From Tsukamurella pulmonis (GTDB lineage Bacteria > Actinomycetota > Actinomycetes > Mycobacteriales > Mycobacteriaceae), in contig NZ_FNLF01000002.1 in the NCBI RefSeq assembly GCF_900103175.1, positions 2,432,136 to 2,496,135 of the forward strand: DNA of 64,000 nt. Direction: 5' to 3'. The first letter of the stretch is position 1. Each line of letters opens with the position of its first letter. The notes under the pieces are model-generated. The model was not told the DNA's origin. It saw nothing but the letters and a program-made list of their open reading frames with translations, and did not search any database. The position numbers and the translations under genes are program-made. Positions 38,134 through 47,378 of the stretch are shown in pieces.

Positions 38134-38156
38134 GTCACGGGCCGACGGCCCGTGAC
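38134..38156 (+). promoter_or_regulatory. 10-bp stem hairpin upstream of DUF4333 gene
   Basis: A perfect 10-base inverted repeat GTCACGGGCC / GGCCCGTGAC with loop GAC. It sits between the helY stop and a GGAGGAG ribosome site at 38160-38166. A possible -10 (TATCTT, 38111-38116) lies upstream, so the hairpin would be in the leader. It could also act as a T-less terminator for helY. Confidence 0.5.
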
Positions 38157-38173
38157 CGGGGAGGAGTCGATAC

Positions 38174-38854
38174 ATGAGTAACCCGCAGGATCCGAACCAG
38201 TGGGGGCAGCAGGGGTGGCAACAGCCCGGCCAGCAGCCCCCGCAGCAGGATCCCACCCAGATCGCACCCCAGTATGGCCAGCAGGGTTTCGGCGCTCCCT
38301 CCGGTGAGCAGACGCAGATCTCACCGCAGTACCAGGGCGGTCAGTGGGGCCAGCCCCCGCAGGGCGGGCAGATCCCGGGGCAGCCGATGCAGGGCCAGCC
38401 GTACGGCGGGTACCAGCAGCCCCAGACGCCGCAGTTCGGTCAGGACCAGTTCGGTCAGCAACCCGCGCAGTTCGCCGGCCAGCAGTTCGGCCAGCAGTTC
38501 GGCCAGCCCCCGCACCTGAACGGGCCGCGCAAGTCGAAGACGGGCCTGATCATCGGCATCGCGGCGGCGGTCGTCATCGCCATCGTCGCCCTGGTCCTGC
38601 TCATCGGCTGGGCCACCGGCGTCTTCTTCGGCAAGAAGTTCGACAACGCCAAGGTCAACGAGGGCGTGACCACCGTGCTCAAGGAGAGCTACAACGAGAG
38701 CGACGCCAAGGACGTCTCGTGCAACACCGACGGCGTCAAGGTGAAGGAGGGGGAGACCTTCACCTGCACCGCGAACGTCGGCGGCAAGGAGAAGACGGTC
38801 TCCGTCAAGGTCCTCGACGACGAGGGCAAGTACCAGGTGGGCGCGCCCAGCTGA
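38174..38854 (+). CDS. Gln/Pro-rich membrane protein with DUF4333 domain
   Basis: A 226-residue protein, counterpart of Rv2091c. The first 115 residues are cytoplasmic low complexity, rich in Gln, Pro and Gly, with repeated QFGQQ-like units near 88-115. One membrane helix (LIIGIAAAVVIAIVALVLLI, about 126-145) follows. The outer domain (about 155-226) is DUF4333: paired cysteines in DVSCNTDGVKV and ETFTCTANVGGKEKTVSVKV likely form a disulfide. Function is unknown. A strong ribosome site precedes the ATG. Confidence 0.88.
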   Translation: MSNPQDPNQWGQQGWQQPGQQPPQQDPTQIAPQYGQQGFGAPSGEQTQISPQYQGGQWGQPPQGGQIPGQPMQGQPYGGYQQPQTPQFGQDQFGQQPAQFAGQQFGQQFGQPPHLNGPRKSKTGLIIGIAAAVVIAIVALVLLIGWATGVFFGKKFDNAKVNEGVTTVLKESYNESDAKDVSCNTDGVKVKEGETFTCTANVGGKEKTVSVKVLDDEGKYQVGAPS

Positions 38855-38871
38855 TCCCCGCCCGGAACGCC

Positions 38872-39825
38872 TCAGCCCGCGAGCGCGGCGAGCAGGCGTT
38901 CCACCTGCGCCCCGATCCGCAGCTCCTCGGCCAACTCGGCCAGGCGCTGCGGATCGCGTGCTTTCCGGGGCAGTTCGTCGGAACCCGAGAGGGCCACGTC
39001 CGCGTCGCGCTGCACCCACACCACGTCCCAGGCGGCGTCGAGGTAGTCCCCGGAACCCACGATCGATGTCGCGGCGCGGGCCGGCAGCGGCGACGGGACC
39101 GCGGCGGCCGCCTCGCGGATCGCGGCGAGGGAGCCGTACTGCAGCAACAACTTCGAGGCGGTCTTCTCGCCGATCCCGGGTACGCCGGGCAGGCCGTCGG
39201 ACGGATCACCGCGCAGCAGAGCGAGTTCGGCGTAGGCCTCGCCGGCGCGCTCGAACGGCACCCCGTACTTCTCGGCCACCTCCGCCTGCCCGAACATCTC
39301 CGCCTTGGCGATACCGCGGCCGATGTAGAGGCACCGCACGCCGGGCGCGGCGTCGTCGGCCACCTGCAGCAGATCCCGGTCGCCGGAGACGACGATCACC
39401 GGATCGGCCTTCTCCCGCGCGGCGAGCGTGCCGAGCACGTCGTCGGCCTCCAGGCCGACCGCGCCACCGGTCGCGATACCGACGGCATCGAGCACCTCGA
39501 GGATCATGTCGACCTGGGGGGAGAGGGTGTCGGGCACCTCCTCGGCGCTGCCGTCGCCGTCCTCTGCCACGCGGTGCGTCTTGTAGGTCGGCAGCAGCTC
39601 CACCCGGAACGCGGGACGCCAGTCCAGGTCCAGGCACGCGACGAGTCGGCCCGGCCGGTGCGTCGCGATCAGCTGCGAGGTCATGTCGAGGAAGCCGCGC
39701 AGGGCGTTCACGGAGCGCCCGTCGGAGGCCTTCACCTTGTCCGGGATCGCGTAGTAGGCCCGGAACCACAGCCCGGCGGAGTCGAGCAGCATCAGCGGGC
39801 GCGCGTCGTTCGTCACGGGAAGCAT
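38872..39825 (-). CDS. 5'-3' exonuclease (flap/PolA-type nuclease)
   Basis: A 317-residue stand-alone 5' nuclease of the FEN/PolA N-terminal type. Acidic metal ligands are in [32 protein letters not shown] and [15 protein letters not shown]. The H3TH DNA-binding motif is [20 protein letters not shown]. It probably trims RNA primers or flaps alongside PolA. The ATG at 39825 is divergent from the M24 peptidase gene, with 17 bases between starts. It is the counterpart of Rv2090. Confidence 0.93.
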   Translation of the reverse strand: MLPVTNDARPLMLLDSAGLWFRAYYAIPDKVKASDGRSVNALRGFLDMTSQLIATHRPGRLVACLDLDWRPAFRVELLPTYKTHRVAEDGDGSAEEVPDTLSPQVDMILEVLDAVGIATGGAVGLEADDVLGTLAAREKADPVIVVSGDRDLLQVADDAAPGVRCLYIGRGIAKAEMFGQAEVAEKYGVPFERAGEAYAELALLRGDPSDGLPGVPGIGEKTASKLLLQYGSLAAIREAAAAVPSPLPARAATSIVGSGDYLDAAWDVVWVQRDADVALSGSDELPRKARDPQRLAELAEELRIGAQVERLLAALAG

Positions 39826-39830
39826 GGTGT

Positions 39831-39836
39831 CACAAT
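39831..39836 (+). promoter_or_regulatory. Shared -10 region of two divergent genes
   Basis: CACAAT is 6 bases before the peptidase ATG at 39843. The opposite strand reads GATTGT, 6 bases before the exonuclease ATG at 39825. The same few base pairs appear to serve as -10 for both directions. Confidence 0.45.
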
Positions 39837-39842
39837 CGGAGC

Positions 39843-40958
39843 ATGACCCTCTTCGCTTCCCAGGTGTACGCGACCCGTCTCACCAAGGCCCAGCAGCTCG
39901 CGACGGAGGCGGGGACCCCGCTCGTCATCACCCCCGGCCCCGATCTCGCCTACCTCACCGGCATCGTCAGCGAGTCCTTCGAGCGCCTGACGGCCCTCGT
40001 GATCACCGAGTCCGGCTTCGGGCTCGTCGTCCCGCGGCTCGAGCTCGCCATCCTCAAGGACTCGTCGGTCCCGGGCCTGGGCGACGCGGGCGTGGAGCTG
40101 GCCGTCCTGGACTGGGTCGACGGTGACGATCCGTACGCGCTGGTCGTCGACCGACTCGCCGGTGCGTCGACGGTGGCCGTGGCCGACGCGGTCCCCGCGC
40201 TGCATCTGGTGCCGCTGCTCGACCGCGGGCTCGGGGTGCGGCTGGCGACGGGCGTGCTGCGCCGGCTGCGGATGATCAAGGACGCGGCCGAGCTCGACGA
40301 GCTGCGCGCCGCCGGTGCCGCGATCGACCGCGTGCACGCACGGGTGCCGCAGATCCTGGCGGTGGGGCGCACCGAGCGCGAGGTGGCCGGCGACATCGCC
40401 GCCGCGATCGTCGAGGAGGGCCACACCGAGGCCGCGTTCATCATCGTCGGCTCCGGGCCGCACGGCGCCGACCCGCACCACGAGGTCTCCGACCGCGTCA
40501 TCGAGGCGGGCGACATCGTCGTCGTGGACATCGGCGGGCCGCTGGCCTCGGGCTACAACTCGGACTGCACCCGCACGTACGCGATGGGCGCCCCGTCGGC
40601 GGAGATCGCCGAGCAGTACGCGCTGCTCGAGCGGGCGCAGCGCGCGTCGGTCGAGGCCGTGCGCCCCGGGGTGAGCGCCGAGTCGATCGACGCCGCCGGA
40701 CGCGACGTGCTCGCGGCGGCGGGCCTGGGGGAGTTCTTCCTGCACCGCACCGGGCACGGCATCGGGCTCTCCGTGCACGAGGAGCCCTACATCGTTGCGG
40801 GCAACGACATTCCGGTCGAACCGGGCATGGCCTTCTCGATCGAGCCGGGAATCTACTTCAGTGGCCGGTGGGGCGCGCGGATCGAGGATATCGTCATCGT
40901 CACCGAGGACGGCTGCGAGCCGGTGAACACCCGGAGCCACGGCCTGACGATCCTCTAG
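39843..40958 (+). CDS. pepE: M24-family Xaa-Pro peptidase (PepE-like)
   Basis: A 371-residue metallopeptidase that removes N-terminal residues before proline, counterpart of Rv2089c. The N-terminal creatinase-like domain covers about 1-130. The catalytic pita-bread domain has the five metal ligands in VVVDIGGPL (Asp), NSDCTRT (Asp), [14 protein letters not shown] (His), FSIEPGIYF (Glu) and RIEDIVIV (Glu). The ATG at 39843 gives the conserved N-terminus. It lacks a signal peptide. A sugar transporter gene follows after 21 bases and may share its mRNA. Confidence 0.92.
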   Translation: MTLFASQVYATRLTKAQQLATEAGTPLVITPGPDLAYLTGIVSESFERLTALVITESGFGLVVPRLELAILKDSSVPGLGDAGVELAVLDWVDGDDPYALVVDRLAGASTVAVADAVPALHLVPLLDRGLGVRLATGVLRRLRMIKDAAELDELRAAGAAIDRVHARVPQILAVGRTEREVAGDIAAAIVEEGHTEAAFIIVGSGPHGADPHHEVSDRVIEAGDIVVVDIGGPLASGYNSDCTRTYAMGAPSAEIAEQYALLERAQRASVEAVRPGVSAESIDAAGRDVLAAAGLGEFFLHRTGHGIGLSVHEEPYIVAGNDIPVEPGMAFSIEPGIYFSGRWGARIEDIVIVTEDGCEPVNTRSHGLTIL

Positions 40959-40979
40959 CAGCGAGACACCGGAGGCAGC

Positions 40980-42425
40980 ATGACCCACGGCGGCGGCACG
41001 ACGGCCGACGGTCCCTCGATCTTCGAGGAGGGCGAGGGCAACAGCGGCCGCGTCATCCAGATCGCCGTCGTCGCGGCGATGGGCGGCCTGCTCTTCGGCT
41101 ACGACAGCGCCGTCATCAACGGCGCCACCAAGGCCATCGAGGGACGCTTCGACATCCACGGCTACACCCTCGGCTTCGCGGTGGCCTCGGCTCTGCTCGG
41201 CGCCGCCGCCGGTGCCATGACGGCGGGCCGTATCGCCGACCGGATCGGCCGCCTGCGGGTCATGCAGATCGCGGCGGTGCTGTTCTTCCTCAGCGCCGTG
41301 GGCTGCGCGTTCGCCACCCAGACCTGGATGTTGATCCTGTTCCGGGTGATCGGCGGCGTCGGCGTCGGCGTCGCGTCGGTGATCGCCCCGGCGTACATCG
41401 CCGAGGTCTCCCCGGCGCGGATCCGGGGACGGCTGGGCTCGCTGCAGCAGCTCGCGATCGTGCTCGGCATCTTCCTGTCCCTGCTGATCGACTGGCTGTT
41501 GGCCTCCCTCGCGGGCGGCGCCTCGAACGACCTGTGGCTGGGCATGGAGGCCTGGCGGTGGATGTTCCTGGTCATGGCGATCCCCGCGGTCGTCTACGGC
41601 GTGGCGTCGACGCTCATCCCCGAGTCGCCGCGCTACCTGGTCTCCCGGCACCGGATCCCCGAGGCGCGCCGGGTGCTCACGATGCTGCTCGGCGAGAAGA
41701 ACCTCGATCTCACGGTGCACCGGATCGAGGAGAGCCTCGCCGGCGAGGAGAAACACTCGTGGCGCGACCTGATGAAGCCGGGCGGCGGCGTGTACCCGAT
41801 CGTCTGGGTGGGCCTGCTGCTGTCGATCTTCCAGCAGGCCGTGGGGATCAACGTGATCTTCTACTACTCGAACATGCTCTGGCAGGCGGTCGGGTTCGAG
41901 GAGTCCCAGTCGAACCAGATCAGCGTCTTCACCTCGATCGTCAACGTCGTCGTCACGATCGTCGCCATCCTGCTGGTGGACCGGATCGGGCGCCGCCCGC
42001 TGCTGCTCATCGGCTCGATCGGCATGACGGTCTCGCTCGCCACGATGGCGCTGTGCTTCAGCACCGCCGAGATGATCGACGGCAAGCCCTCGCTCACCGG
42101 CGCGGTCGGTGTCCTCGCGCTCGTGGCCGCGAACCTGTTCGTCATCTTCTTCGGGGTCAGCTGGGGCCCCGTGGTCTGGGTGCTGCTCGGCGAGATGTTC
42201 CCCAACCGCATCCGCGCCGCGGCGCTCTCGCTGGCCGCGGCCGCGCAGTGGGCGGCGAACTGGGCCATCACCGTGACCTTCCCCAAGATGGAGGGGAACC
42301 TCACGCTCGCGTACGGCCTGTACGCGACCTTCGCCCTGCTCTCGCTGTTCTTCGTCTACCGGTTCGTCCCGGAGACCAAGGGCAAGACCCTCGAGGACAT
42401 GGACGGGAACCTGCCCGCCCGCTAG
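40980..42425 (+). CDS. Sugar:proton symporter (MFS sugar porter)
   Basis: A 481-residue major facilitator of the sugar porter subfamily with 12 membrane segments. Family signatures are [10 protein letters not shown] near helix 1, [13 protein letters not shown] in loop 2-3, [12 protein letters not shown] after helix 6, [13 protein letters not shown] in helix 7, [11 protein letters not shown] in loop 8-9 and [11 protein letters not shown] at the end. The QQxxGxNxxxYY motif indicates hexose or pentose uptake by proton symport; the exact sugar is not determined. GGAGG precedes the ATG. Confidence 0.93.
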   Translation: MTHGGGTTADGPSIFEEGEGNSGRVIQIAVVAAMGGLLFGYDSAVINGATKAIEGRFDIHGYTLGFAVASALLGAAAGAMTAGRIADRIGRLRVMQIAAVLFFLSAVGCAFATQTWMLILFRVIGGVGVGVASVIAPAYIAEVSPARIRGRLGSLQQLAIVLGIFLSLLIDWLLASLAGGASNDLWLGMEAWRWMFLVMAIPAVVYGVASTLIPESPRYLVSRHRIPEARRVLTMLLGEKNLDLTVHRIEESLAGEEKHSWRDLMKPGGGVYPIVWVGLLLSIFQQAVGINVIFYYSNMLWQAVGFEESQSNQISVFTSIVNVVVTIVAILLVDRIGRRPLLLIGSIGMTVSLATMALCFSTAEMIDGKPSLTGAVGVLALVAANLFVIFFGVSWGPVVWVLLGEMFPNRIRAAALSLAAAAQWAANWAITVTFPKMEGNLTLAYGLYATFALLSLFFVYRFVPETKGKTLEDMDGNLPAR

Positions 42426-42826
42426 GCGCGCAGCGTGCTCGACCCCAGCACGCGGGTGACCTCGATCTCGATCACCACGCGCTGCGGGTTCTCCCGCGGC
42501 GGCTTGTAGCGGACGGCGTAGCGCGCCTCCGCGTCGCGGACCGCTTCCGCGTCGGTCACCACTCGCGCCGGGCCCTCCAGCGTGAGCCAGCGGGCACCGT
42601 CGACCTGCGTCAGCGCCGCGTACCCGCCGCGCGCGGCGTTGCGCGCCTTCTGCGTGTGGCCGGAGGTGATCACCCGCGCCAGACCGGTCGCGGGGTCGTA
42701 GGTGAACGCGATCGCCACGGTGTGCGGCGTCCCGTCGGCACGCAGGGTGCTCAGCGTCGCCAGGTGACGGTCCGTCACGAAGGCGAGGGCGTCGGGGTTG
42801 AGGACGGGGCGGTCACGGTTCGGCAC
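42422..42826 (-). CDS. F420-dependent biliverdin reductase homologue (Rv2074-like)
   Basis: A 134-residue split-barrel protein closely resembling Rv2074, which reduces biliverdin with F420H2. Shared stretches include [50 protein letters not shown] and [18 protein letters not shown]. Its position next to the Rv2073c-like gene and cobL matches M. tuberculosis. The GTG at 42826 is preceded by TACCGT at 6 bases. Its last bases overlap the convergent sugar transporter gene by 4. Confidence 0.9.
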   Translation of the reverse strand: MPNRDRPVLNPDALAFVTDRHLATLSTLRADGTPHTVAIAFTYDPATGLARVITSGHTQKARNAARGGYAALTQVDGARWLTLEGPARVVTDAEAVRDAEARYAVRYKPPRENPQRVVIEIEVTRVLGSSTLRA

Positions 42827-42832
42827 ACCGCC

Positions 42833-42838
42833 ACGGTA
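42833..42838 (-). promoter_or_regulatory. -10 hexamer of biliverdin reductase gene
   Basis: Reads TACCGT on the minus strand, 6 bases before the GTG at 42826; the divergent -10 at 42856 is 17 bases away. Confidence 0.45.
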
Positions 42839-42855
42839 GTCCGAACCCGCGCGTC

Positions 42856-42861
42856 TAGTCT
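42856..42861 (+). promoter_or_regulatory. -10 hexamer of SDR-cobLMK operon
   Basis: TAGTCT is 6 bases before the GTG at 42868. If it is the operon promoter, the cobLMK mRNA has no 5' leader and hence no cobalamin riboswitch. Confidence 0.5.
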
Positions 42862-42867
42862 GGTCCG

Positions 42868-43653
42868 GTGAGTGCGGACAGGATTCCCGACGGTGCGGTG
42901 CTGCTCCTGGGCGGCCGGAGCGAGGTCGGCCTGGAGGTGGCCAAGCGGATCGCCCCGGGCCGCGACGTGGTCCTCGGCGCCCGCCGCTCCGAGTACCTCG
43001 ACGAGCAGATCGCCGCGTTGCGCGAGGTCGGTGCCACCGGCGTCTACCCGATCGAGTTCGACGCGGACCGCACGCAGGAGCACACCCGGTTCCTCGACGA
43101 GGTCGCCGATCGCTTCGGCCGCATCGGCGTCGCCGTGGTCGCCTTCGGCATCCTCGGCGACCAGGCCCGCGCCGAGGCGGACCCCGCGCACGCCGTGCAG
43201 ATCGCGCAGACCGACTACGTGGCACAGGTGTCGATCCTCCTCGGCCTGGCGAACCTGCTGCGCGTGCAGGATCCCCGCGTGGGCGGCAAGGGCGCCATCA
43301 TCGCCTTCTCGTCCGTCGCCGGGGTGCGGGTCCGCAAGGCCAACTACGTCTACGGCAGCACCAAGGCCGGGCTCGACGGGTTCGTGCAGGGCTTCACGGA
43401 CTCCCTGCACGGCAGCGGCATCCATGTGCTGCTCGCGCGGCCGGGGTTCATCGTCGGGACGATGACGCGCGAGCTCATGGCGTCCGGGGTGCGGCCCGCG
43501 CCGTTCAGCCGCACGGCCCCGCAGGTCGCGGAGGCGACGGTGCACGCGCTGCGCCGGGGCCGCCGCACCGTGTGGATCCCGCCGCTCCTGCGTCCGCTCT
43601 ACGCCGGCCTGCGCTTCGTCCCCCAGGCGATCTGGCGCCGGATGCCCCGATGA
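42868..43653 (+). CDS. DprE2-like SDR (Rv2073c homologue)
   Basis: A 261-residue SDR resembling DprE2, the NADH-dependent partner in decaprenyl-phosphoryl-arabinose synthesis, and more closely its paralogue Rv2073c. The nucleotide loop is unusual, [14 protein letters not shown] in place of TGxxxGxG. The catalytic Ser is in [14 protein letters not shown] and the Tyr/Lys pair in [12 protein letters not shown]. Its stop overlaps the cobL start, so it heads the cobLMK operon. Whether it works on sugars or on a corrinoid-related substrate is unknown. The true dprE2 partner dprE1 is not present. Confidence 0.88.
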   Translation: MSADRIPDGAVLLLGGRSEVGLEVAKRIAPGRDVVLGARRSEYLDEQIAALREVGATGVYPIEFDADRTQEHTRFLDEVADRFGRIGVAVVAFGILGDQARAEADPAHAVQIAQTDYVAQVSILLGLANLLRVQDPRVGGKGAIIAFSSVAGVRVRKANYVYGSTKAGLDGFVQGFTDSLHGSGIHVLLARPGFIVGTMTRELMASGVRPAPFSRTAPQVAEATVHALRRGRRTVWIPPLLRPLYAGLRFVPQAIWRRMPR

Positions 43654-44789
43654 CGGTGACGGTGGTCGGGATCGGCGCCGACGGCTGGCCCGGCCTCACC
43701 GACGGTGCGCGGCGCGCGCTGCTCGACGCGAGCGTCATCCACGGCGCGTCCCGGCAGCTCGCGTACCTCCCGCAGGACATCGCCGAGGAGGCCGCGCGTC
43801 CGTGGCCCTCGCCGCTGCTGCCCGCGATCGACGGGCTGGCCGACGGGGTGCACGTCCTGGCCAGTGGCGACCCGATGTTCTACGGGGTGGGCGCGACGAT
43901 CGCGCGCCGGCGCCCCGACCTCGACCTGCGGGTCATCCCGCACCTGTCCTCGTTCGCGCTGGCCTGCGCCCGGCTGCGCTGGCCCGCCGAGGAGGTCACC
44001 GTCGTCTCCGCGGTGGCGCGCGATCCGGCGCCCCTCGTGCAGGCGATCCGCGCGGGCCGGCGCACGATCGTCCTCAGCGAATCGGGCGCCACCCCGGCGG
44101 CGATCGCTGACCTGCTGCGCGACGCCGGTCTCGCCGCGACGATGACGGTGCTGGAGCAGCTCGGCGGTGGCCGGGAGAAGGTCCGCCCGTTCCGCCGGGA
44201 CCTGCGCATCGACGACCTGAACGTGGTCGCGCTCGAACCGGAGGCGCCGGCGGGGGAGTTCGTCTTCGAGCACGACGGCCAGATCACCAAGGCCGACATC
44301 CGCGCGCTGACGGTCGCGGCACTGCGCCCCACGCCGGGCTGGATCTGGGACTTCGGGGCCGGATCGGGTTCCGTCGGCATCTCGTGGGCGGCACAGGCCG
44401 GTGGCTCCGTCGTCGCGGTGGAACGCCGCGCCGACCGGGCGAAGACGATCACGCGCAACGCCGCCCGCGCCGGGGTACCGCTCGAACCGGTCGTCGGCGA
44501 CACCGCGGACCTCACCGCGGACCTGCCCGTACCGGACGCGATCTTCATCGGCGGCGGCCTCACCGAGACGCTCGCGGCGGCGTGCGTCGGCGTGCTGCCC
44601 GCGGGGGGCCGGCTGGTGGCGAACACGGTCACCGTCGAGGGGCAGAACCTGGTGAGCACCCTGCGCGCCCGGTACGGCGGCACGCTGCGCAGCTACACGG
44701 TGGCCGACCTGGAACCGCTCGGCGGCGGGACCGCGTGGCGCCCGCGGCGACCGATCGTGCAGTGGGTGTTCGTGAAGGAGGCGTCGTGA
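43650..44789 (+). CDS. cobL: Precorrin-6Y C5,15-methyltransferase CobL (CbiE-CbiT fusion)
   Basis: CobL methylates C5 and C15 and decarboxylates the C12 acetate of precorrin-6Y. The 379-residue protein fuses a CbiE-type domain (about 1-195; starts VTVVGIGADGWPGL, with ASGDPMFYGVGA) to a CbiT-type domain (about 210-379; SAM motif WDFGAGSGSVGISWA). The ATG at 43650 overlaps the previous stop. cobM follows with a 4-base overlap. Confidence 0.96.
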   Translation: MTVTVVGIGADGWPGLTDGARRALLDASVIHGASRQLAYLPQDIAEEAARPWPSPLLPAIDGLADGVHVLASGDPMFYGVGATIARRRPDLDLRVIPHLSSFALACARLRWPAEEVTVVSAVARDPAPLVQAIRAGRRTIVLSESGATPAAIADLLRDAGLAATMTVLEQLGGGREKVRPFRRDLRIDDLNVVALEPEAPAGEFVFEHDGQITKADIRALTVAALRPTPGWIWDFGAGSGSVGISWAAQAGGSVVAVERRADRAKTITRNAARAGVPLEPVVGDTADLTADLPVPDAIFIGGGLTETLAAACVGVLPAGGRLVANTVTVEGQNLVSTLRARYGGTLRSYTVADLEPLGGGTAWRPRRPIVQWVFVKEAS

Positions 44790-45544
44790 CGGTTCATTTC
44801 ATCGGTGCGGGCCCCGGGGCCCCCGATCTGTTGACGCTGCGCGGGGCGGAGCTGCTCGCGCGCTGCACCGTGTGCCTCTACGCGGGATCGCTGGTGCCCC
44901 AGCAGATGCTGGACCGCTGCCCACCCGGCGCGGAGCTGATCGACACGGCGCGGATGCCCTTGCCGGACATCGTGGAGGCGATGGTCGCGGCCCACCGGGC
45001 GGGCCGCGACGTCGCACGGCTGCATTCGGGCGACATCTCGCTCTACTCCGCGTTCACCGAGCAGGCACGCCGTCTCGACGCCGCGGGTGTGCCGTACGAG
45101 ATCGTCCCCGGCGTCCCGGCGTTCGCGGCCGCCTCCGCCGCACTGGGCCGGGAGCTGACGGTGCCGGGCGTCGGGCAGTCGCTGCTCATCACCCGCGTCT
45201 CGACGCTGTCGACCGATATGCCCGCCGGCGAGGATCTCGCCTCGCTCGCCCGCACCGGGGTGACGCTCGCGCTGCACCTGGCCGCGCACCGGGCGCAGGC
45301 GCTCACCGACGATCTGTTGCCGCACTACGGCGCCGATTGTCCGGTCGCCGTGGTCGCCTTCGCCAGCCGCGACGACGAGCGGATCGTTCGCTGCCGGCTC
45401 GCGGACCTGCCGGAGCGGCTCGCCGCGGAGGGCATCACGAAGACGGCGGTCATCTTCGTCGGGAAGGTGCTCGACGCGGAGGTCTTCGAGGAGAGCTATC
45501 TGTACTCCGCGCGCCGGTTGCGCGCCCCGGGAGCGAGCCACTGA
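44786..45544 (+). CDS. cobM: Precorrin-4 C11-methyltransferase CobM
   Basis: CobM adds a methyl group at C11 of the corrin precursor using SAM. The 252-residue protein starts VTVHFIGAGPGAPDLLTLRG, the SAM-binding loop of this methylase family, and continues with LYAGSLVPQQML and HSGDISLYSAFTEQ. The GTG at 44786 overlaps the cobL stop by 4 bases. The C-terminus reads FVGKVLDAEVFEESYLYSA. It is a core member of the cobLMK operon. Confidence 0.96.
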   Translation: MTVHFIGAGPGAPDLLTLRGAELLARCTVCLYAGSLVPQQMLDRCPPGAELIDTARMPLPDIVEAMVAAHRAGRDVARLHSGDISLYSAFTEQARRLDAAGVPYEIVPGVPAFAAASAALGRELTVPGVGQSLLITRVSTLSTDMPAGEDLASLARTGVTLALHLAAHRAQALTDDLLPHYGADCPVAVVAFASRDDERIVRCRLADLPERLAAEGITKTAVIFVGKVLDAEVFEESYLYSARRLRAPGASH

Positions 45545-46287
45545 TGCGCCGGGTGCTGATCCTCGGGGGGACCGCCGAGGCGCGAGAGCTGGCGAGGTCG
45601 CTCCACGAGGATGCGCGGTTCACGGTGATCAGCTCGCTCGCCGGCCGGGTCGTGGATCCGCGGCTGCCGGTGGGGCAGACACGGATCGGAGGGTTCGGCG
45701 GACCGTCGGGCCTGGCGGCGTTCCTGACTGAGCACCGCATCGACGTGCTGGTCGATGCCACGCATCCCTTCGCGGCGACGATCTCCCGCAACGCGGCGCG
45801 GGCGGCGGACGACGCCGGTGTTCCCGCGCTGGCGGTGCTGCGCCCGCAGTGGGAACCGCTACCGGGTGACCGCTGGTCGCGGGTGCCGACGGTGGCGGCC
45901 GCCGCCGGGGCGCTGGCGGGCCGCGACGGCGGCCGGGCGATGCTCACCACCGGCAGGCAGGACGCGCACGAGTTCGCGACGCTCGATCACTGGTGGTTCC
46001 TGATCCGGGTGGTCGACGCTCCGTCGGGGCCGCTGCCGGCGCACCACGAGCTGCTGCGTGCCCGCGGACCGTACACTCCCGATGCGGAACGGGCTCTCCT
46101 TCGCGCGCACGACGTGGATGTCCTGATCACCAAGAACAGCGGCGGGGATCTGGTGTCCGCCAAGCTCGCCGCGGCCCGGGAGCTCGGCATCGAGGTGCTC
46201 ATGGTCGAGCGCCCCGACCGGCCGTCGGAGGTGCCCGCGGTGCCGACCGCCGAGGCGGCCTACGCCGCGCTCCTCGCCGACGCCTGA
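45544..46287 (+). CDS. cobK: Precorrin-6A reductase CobK
   Basis: CobK reduces precorrin-6A with NADPH. The 247-residue protein begins VLILGGTAEARELARSL, the pyridine-nucleotide loop, and contains DATHPFAATISRNAARA and VLITKNSGGDLVSAKLAAA, both typical. Its ATG shares a base with the cobM stop (TGATG). The operon seems to end here; the 86 bases that follow contain the -10 of the next gene. Confidence 0.95.
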   Translation: MRRVLILGGTAEARELARSLHEDARFTVISSLAGRVVDPRLPVGQTRIGGFGGPSGLAAFLTEHRIDVLVDATHPFAATISRNAARAADDAGVPALAVLRPQWEPLPGDRWSRVPTVAAAAGALAGRDGGRAMLTTGRQDAHEFATLDHWWFLIRVVDAPSGPLPAHHELLRARGPYTPDAERALLRAHDVDVLITKNSGGDLVSAKLAAARELGIEVLMVERPDRPSEVPAVPTAEAAYAALLADA

Positions 46288-46361
46288 GTCATCGCCGCGA
46301 AGCACAACCAGAAGTTGTCGATCCCGCCGGTTTTCGAGCGGCAGAGCGGAGTTCGCGCCCC

Positions 46362-46367
46362 TACGAT
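46362..46367 (+). promoter_or_regulatory. -10 hexamer TACGAT before NTF2-like gene
   Basis: TACGAT lies 6 bases before an in-frame GTG at 46374 and 48 bases before the ATG at 46416, which has its own GAGGAG ribosome site. The start codon is thus ambiguous. Confidence 0.45.
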
Positions 46368-46415
46368 GGCGGTGTGGGCCTGCAAGCCCCCGAACGCTAC
46401 GACGAGGAGACGCGC

Positions 46416-46745
46416 ATGACGAACATCGACATCCCGAGCCCGGTCGGGGAATTCATCGACTCCGTGAACGCCGGCGACGAGGCCGCCTTCCTCGACGCCT
46501 TCACCGCGGACGGCTTCATCGACGACTGGGGTCGTGTCTTCGGCGACCGCGCCGCGATGCAGGGGTGGAGCGCGAAGGAGTTCATCGGCGCCAAGGGTGT
46601 CCTGACGCCCGAGAAGGTCACCGTCGACGGCGATACCGTCACGGTGGTGGGCGACTGGCGCAGCACGCACGCCAACGGGCTGAGCGAGTTCACCTTCGCG
46701 GTCGCGGGGGATCGCCTCAGGTCCATGACGATTCGCGAGGGCTGA
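46416..46745 (+). CDS. NTF2/SnoaL-like small protein
   Basis: A 109-residue protein of the cone-shaped NTF2-like fold: VGEFIDSVNAGDEAAFLDAF is the first helix pair, followed by GWSAKEFIGAKGV and curved strands such as LSEFTFAVAGDRLRSM. Members are often polyketide cyclase-like, ketosteroid isomerase-like or ligand-binding proteins; the role here is unknown. The ATG at 46416 has GAGGAG upstream; a leaderless GTG at 46374 would add 14 residues. A small membrane protein gene follows after 5 bases. Confidence 0.75.
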   Translation: MTNIDIPSPVGEFIDSVNAGDEAAFLDAFTADGFIDDWGRVFGDRAAMQGWSAKEFIGAKGVLTPEKVTVDGDTVTVVGDWRSTHANGLSEFTFAVAGDRLRSMTIREG

Positions 46746-46750
46746 CGACC

Positions 46751-47017
46751 GTGCGGACGATCATCATCGTCACCCTCGGGATCGTGGTGGCGCTGATCTT
46801 CCTGGCGGTGGGGCGCAGGTCGGCGGCGATCGGCCCGCAGCGCGCGGCCATCGCCTTCGTCGTGCTGTGGACCCTCGCGATGATCGGCAACCTCGCCGTC
46901 GGCGTCTCGCACGGCTACACCGTCGCCGAGGAGCTGCCGATCCTGCTGGTCAACGTGGTGCCCGGCGCGATCGTCGCCCTGGTCGGCGCGCGCCTGCTCA
47001 CTCGAGAAGCGCACTGA
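46751..47017 (+). CDS. Small three-span membrane protein, 88 aa
   Basis: An unrecognised protein with three hydrophobic helices (IIIVTLGIVVALIFLAVG; IAFVVLWTLAMIGNLAVGV; LPILLVNVVPGAIVALVGA). It starts at a GTG 5 bases after the NTF2-like gene and so is likely in the same operon. Its last 20 bases overlap the convergent MerR gene. No family is named. Confidence 0.65.
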   Translation: MRTIIIVTLGIVVALIFLAVGRRSAAIGPQRAAIAFVVLWTLAMIGNLAVGVSHGYTVAEELPILLVNVVPGAIVALVGARLLTREAH

Positions 47018-47333
47018 CGGCGGCGCGGCGCCGTGCGAGCTCGTCCAGGTCCGCATCGATCCGGGACAGCGCGGCCCGCATCGTCGCCTCGACCGTGGGG
47101 CACAGCTCGACGGTCCGCTCGTCCCGCGCGCACGGCAGGATGACGCGGATCGCCTCGGTGTCGAAGCCCGCGTCGAGCAGTCCCCGGATGCGCCGCACCT
47201 GCGCCGGCGCGGCGGCGCCGTAGACGCGGTAGCCGGCGTGCGTGCGGGCCGACGCGAGGAGCCCCTTCTCCTCGTAGTACCGGAGCGAGCGCGCGCTCGC
47301 ACCGGTGAGCTCGGACAACTGACCGATCAGCAT
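46998..47333 (-). CDS. MerR-family transcription regulator
   Basis: A 111-residue MerR-type regulator. The winged helix is MLIGQLSELTGASARSLRYY followed by EEKGLLASARTHAGYRVYG; a coiled-coil dimer helix ends the protein. Cys residues (ILPCARDE, ELCPTVEA) occur but not the mercury-type pattern. The ATG at 47333 has AAGG upstream; a GTG at 47351 would add six residues. It is divergent from the alpha/beta hydrolase gene, which it probably regulates. Near the start, the stretch CACCGGTG (47349-47356) is an 8-base palindrome and a possible part of its operator. Confidence 0.85.
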   Translation of the reverse strand: MLIGQLSELTGASARSLRYYEEKGLLASARTHAGYRVYGAAAPAQVRRIRGLLDAGFDTEAIRVILPCARDERTVELCPTVEATMRAALSRIDADLDELARRRAAVSALLE

Positions 47334-47378
47334 CTCGCCCTTGACCTTCACACCGGTGGCAACCCGCACACTGCACGC

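Noticed and set aside
38438-38515. Direct repeats of CAGTTCGGCC-like units as a possible CRISPR or regulatory repeat
   Set aside because: They are codon-level repeats encoding QFGQQ in the DUF4333 protein; no spacers.
42868-43653. Calling this SDR dprE2 itself
   Set aside because: Gene order (next to Rv2074-like and cobL) fits Rv2073c, and dprE1 is not adjacent, so only DprE2-like is claimed.
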